Assembly (NCBI GenBank): GCA_025356595.1
Contig: JANXSQ010000214.1
Span: 1 to 43,720 of the forward strand
Direction: 5' to 3'
DNA length: 43,720 nucleotides
From: Janthinobacterium sp.
GTDB lineage: Bacteria; Pseudomonadota; Gammaproteobacteria; Burkholderiales; Burkholderiaceae_D
The position numbers and the translations under genes are program-made. Below the pieces are notes generated by a model that had not been told where the DNA came from, did no database searches, and saw only the letters and a program-made list of their open reading frames with translations. This document shows, piece by piece, positions 42,693-43,720 of this stretch (its first letter is position 1; each line of letters starts with the position of its first letter).

Positions 42693-43061
42693 TTACTGGG
42701 GTTTGGCGTACTTCGCCACGCCGGTTACATCGAACACCACGCAACGCTGGTTTCCGACTACCCAGGCATCATGCCCGGGCGGCATGTAGAACACGTCGCC
42801 CGGTCCGTACTCCATCTCCGCCCCGTCATTCATCTTGACGACCATGCGGCCTTCCAGAATCATGCCCGTGTGGGCGGCCTGGCAAGAATCCGTCCCGACT
42901 ATCGGTTTCACATGCAGGCTCCAGCGCCAACCCGGTTCGAATTCGCCGCGCCCCATGGTGTGGTCGCCAAGCTCAAACACGGCGAGCCTGCCTTTGCCAT
43001 CTTTGAATGGACGAACTTCGTCCGGCTGATCCAAAGTTTTTCTCTCTAACGTCGCACTCAT
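42693..43061 (-). CDS. cupin domain protein
   Basis: A 122-residue single-domain cupin. The sequence runs GWRWSLHVKPIVGTDSCQAAHTGMILEGRMVVKM, then EMEYGPGDVFYMPPGHDAWVVGN; PPGHDAWV is motif 2 with a metal-ligand His. Proteins with this wording are often annotated simply as cupins and tend to bind small ligands; the reaction is not known. AGGAGG lies 8 bases before the ATG. It stands alone between the pseudogene and the tRNA genes and is unrelated in sequence to the cupin at 1236. Confidence 0.8.
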   Translation of the reverse strand: MSATLERKTLDQPDEVRPFKDGKGRLAVFELGDHTMGRGEFEPGWRWSLHVKPIVGTDSCQAAHTGMILEGRMVVKMNDGAEMEYGPGDVFYMPPGHDAWVVGNQRCVVFDVTGVAKYAKPQ

Positions 43062-43461
43062 CGCATCGCCCTCCTAAAAAAGCCTCCGCAAGACCCCGTT
43101 CGAACGTCTGGCCGACACCGCCATACGCTGCATACCCCAGGACACTCCAGTGTCCTTTGTTTGAACCTGCCATGGTTTGCGCTTGCTCAAGATTCACAGC
43201 CATTTTTTATTTGCGAGCGGCGGCTTGCCCGCCGGCGTTGCGCCGCATGCCACGCGGCACAGCGCAAGGAGATCTTGCGAGGAGCAACCCACGCCGCGCC
43301 GGGCCGCGCGCTCAGTCTATGGCCGTCCTCTCGCGGTGGTATGCGCTGCCGGCCTTCCAGTAAGCGGCCGCCTCGATGGCGCCGCGCGGCAGGCCGCCCG
43401 CCCCGGCGCAGTCACTTGGCATCCGGGCGCACGGCCCACGCGAGCAGGCAAAAACGCGCAC
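43062..43461. other. intergenic region, no supported gene
   Basis: This interval holds the cupin promoter region and the approach to the tRNA terminator. A short reading frame on the minus strand (from 43203) lacks a ribosome-binding site and runs into the cupin gene in another frame, so I do not call it. Confidence 0.4.
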
Positions 43462-43495
43462 AAAAAAATAGCCCACGCGGAGGTGGGCTATTTTT
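43462..43495 (-). terminator. terminator of the tRNA transcript, bidirectional
   Basis: TAGCCCAC (43469-43476) and GTGGGCTA (43483-43490) form an 8-bp stem with a 6-base loop, flanked by A on one side and T on the other, so U-tracts follow in both directions. On the minus strand it lies just past tRNA-Cys. Confidence 0.9.
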
Positions 43496-43501
43496 TGATT
43501 C

Positions 43502-43575
43502 TGGAGGCGAGGATCGGAATCGAACCGACCTAGACGGCTTTGCAGGCCGCTGCATAACCTCTTTGCTACCTCGCC
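43502..43575 (-). tRNA. tRNA-Cys (GCA)
   Basis: A 74-base tRNA on the minus strand including an encoded 3' TCCA. Acceptor arms GGCGAGG and CCTCGCC pair fully, the anticodon loop CTGCAAA gives anticodon GCA, and the T-arm has GGTTCGATTCC. It lies 54 bases after tRNA-Gly, probably in one transcript. Confidence 0.95.
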
Positions 43576-43629
43576 AGAGGAACTACTTGCACATCAATCA
43601 GAAAAGCCGTCAGGCTTTCCTCAAAATTC

Positions 43630-43705
43630 TGGAGCGGGAGAAGAGGCTCGAACTCTCGACCTCAACCTTGGCAAGGTTGCGCTCTACCAACTGAGCTACT
43701 CCCGC
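43630..43705 (-). tRNA. tRNA-Gly (GCC)
   Basis: A 76-base tRNA on the minus strand including 3' TCCA. Acceptor arms GCGGGAG and CTCCCGC pair, the D-arm has AGCTCAGTTGGTAGAGC, the anticodon is GCC and the T-arm has GAGTTCGAGCCTC. More tRNA genes may continue past the window edge. Confidence 0.96.
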
Positions 43706-43720
43706 ATAGGAGCTACGTTG

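Noticed and set aside
43001-43203. Short minus-strand frame upstream of the cupin gene as a leader peptide
   Set aside because: No ribosome-binding site, and the frame continues through the cupin gene as low-quality sequence.
43502-43705. tRNA genes as attachment sites of an integrated element
   Set aside because: No integrase gene or repeated tRNA 3' end is visible in the window.

Overview
The window is a piece of a high-GC chromosome that looks like a betaproteobacterium of the Oxalobacteraceae (Massilia, Duganella or Janthinobacterium type). This rests on protein character, dense GC-rich codon use and gene content; I could not run a phylogeny. I see no phage, insertion-sequence transposase, plasmid gene or CRISPR array.

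Layout. 280-6533 holds small regulatory and metabolic units: a ChaB-like protein, a cupin plus TetR pair, an alpha-ketoglutaric semialdehyde dehydrogenase, a gamma-carbonic-anhydrase-like protein, an OmpW porin behind an FNR-type site, a Fur-family repressor with its own Fur box, and a MerR regulator followed by a quinone reductase with a MerR-style promoter. A palindromic element at 6573-6637 lies between two copies of the last codons of the next gene. 6649-12744 is a complete ribose operon read leftwards in the order rbsB-rbsA-rbsC-rbsK-rbsD-rbsR, with a clear sigma-70 promoter and two tandem LacI-type operators. 13011-20211 holds a LysE exporter with a divergent Lrp regulator, a penicillin acylase family hydrolase, DUF1428 and VOC proteins, a TfoX-like protein, and a LysR regulator divergent from a secreted lipocalin-like protein.

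20325-40184 is the main feature: a catecholate siderophore locus, all on the minus strand. Twelve genes running entC-entE-entB-entA, two small membrane proteins, a PepSY membrane protein, fes, mbtH, a 2414-residue dimodular NRPS, entS and a phosphopantetheinyl transferase form one tightly packed operon. A TonB-dependent receptor sits just upstream with its own promoter. Both promoters, and that of the Fur gene at 5 kb, have the same design: a 17-base spacer, a TATCAT -10 and a Fur box over the -10. The second NRPS module reads as serine (DVWHFSLVDK, as in EntF). The first reads DSLDLGLVDK, whose acidic pair resembles pockets for lysine, ornithine or arginine. The predicted product is therefore a (2,3-dihydroxybenzoyl-basic amino acid-serine) tri-catecholate related to trichrysobactin, trivanchrobactin, turnerbactin and frederiksenibactin, not plain enterobactin. 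No epimerization domain and no ABC importer are present.

40609-43705 ends with a YbaK-type deacylase, a conserved-looking gene broken by an out-of-frame internal deletion, a cupin protein, and tRNA-Cys and tRNA-Gly genes with a terminator.
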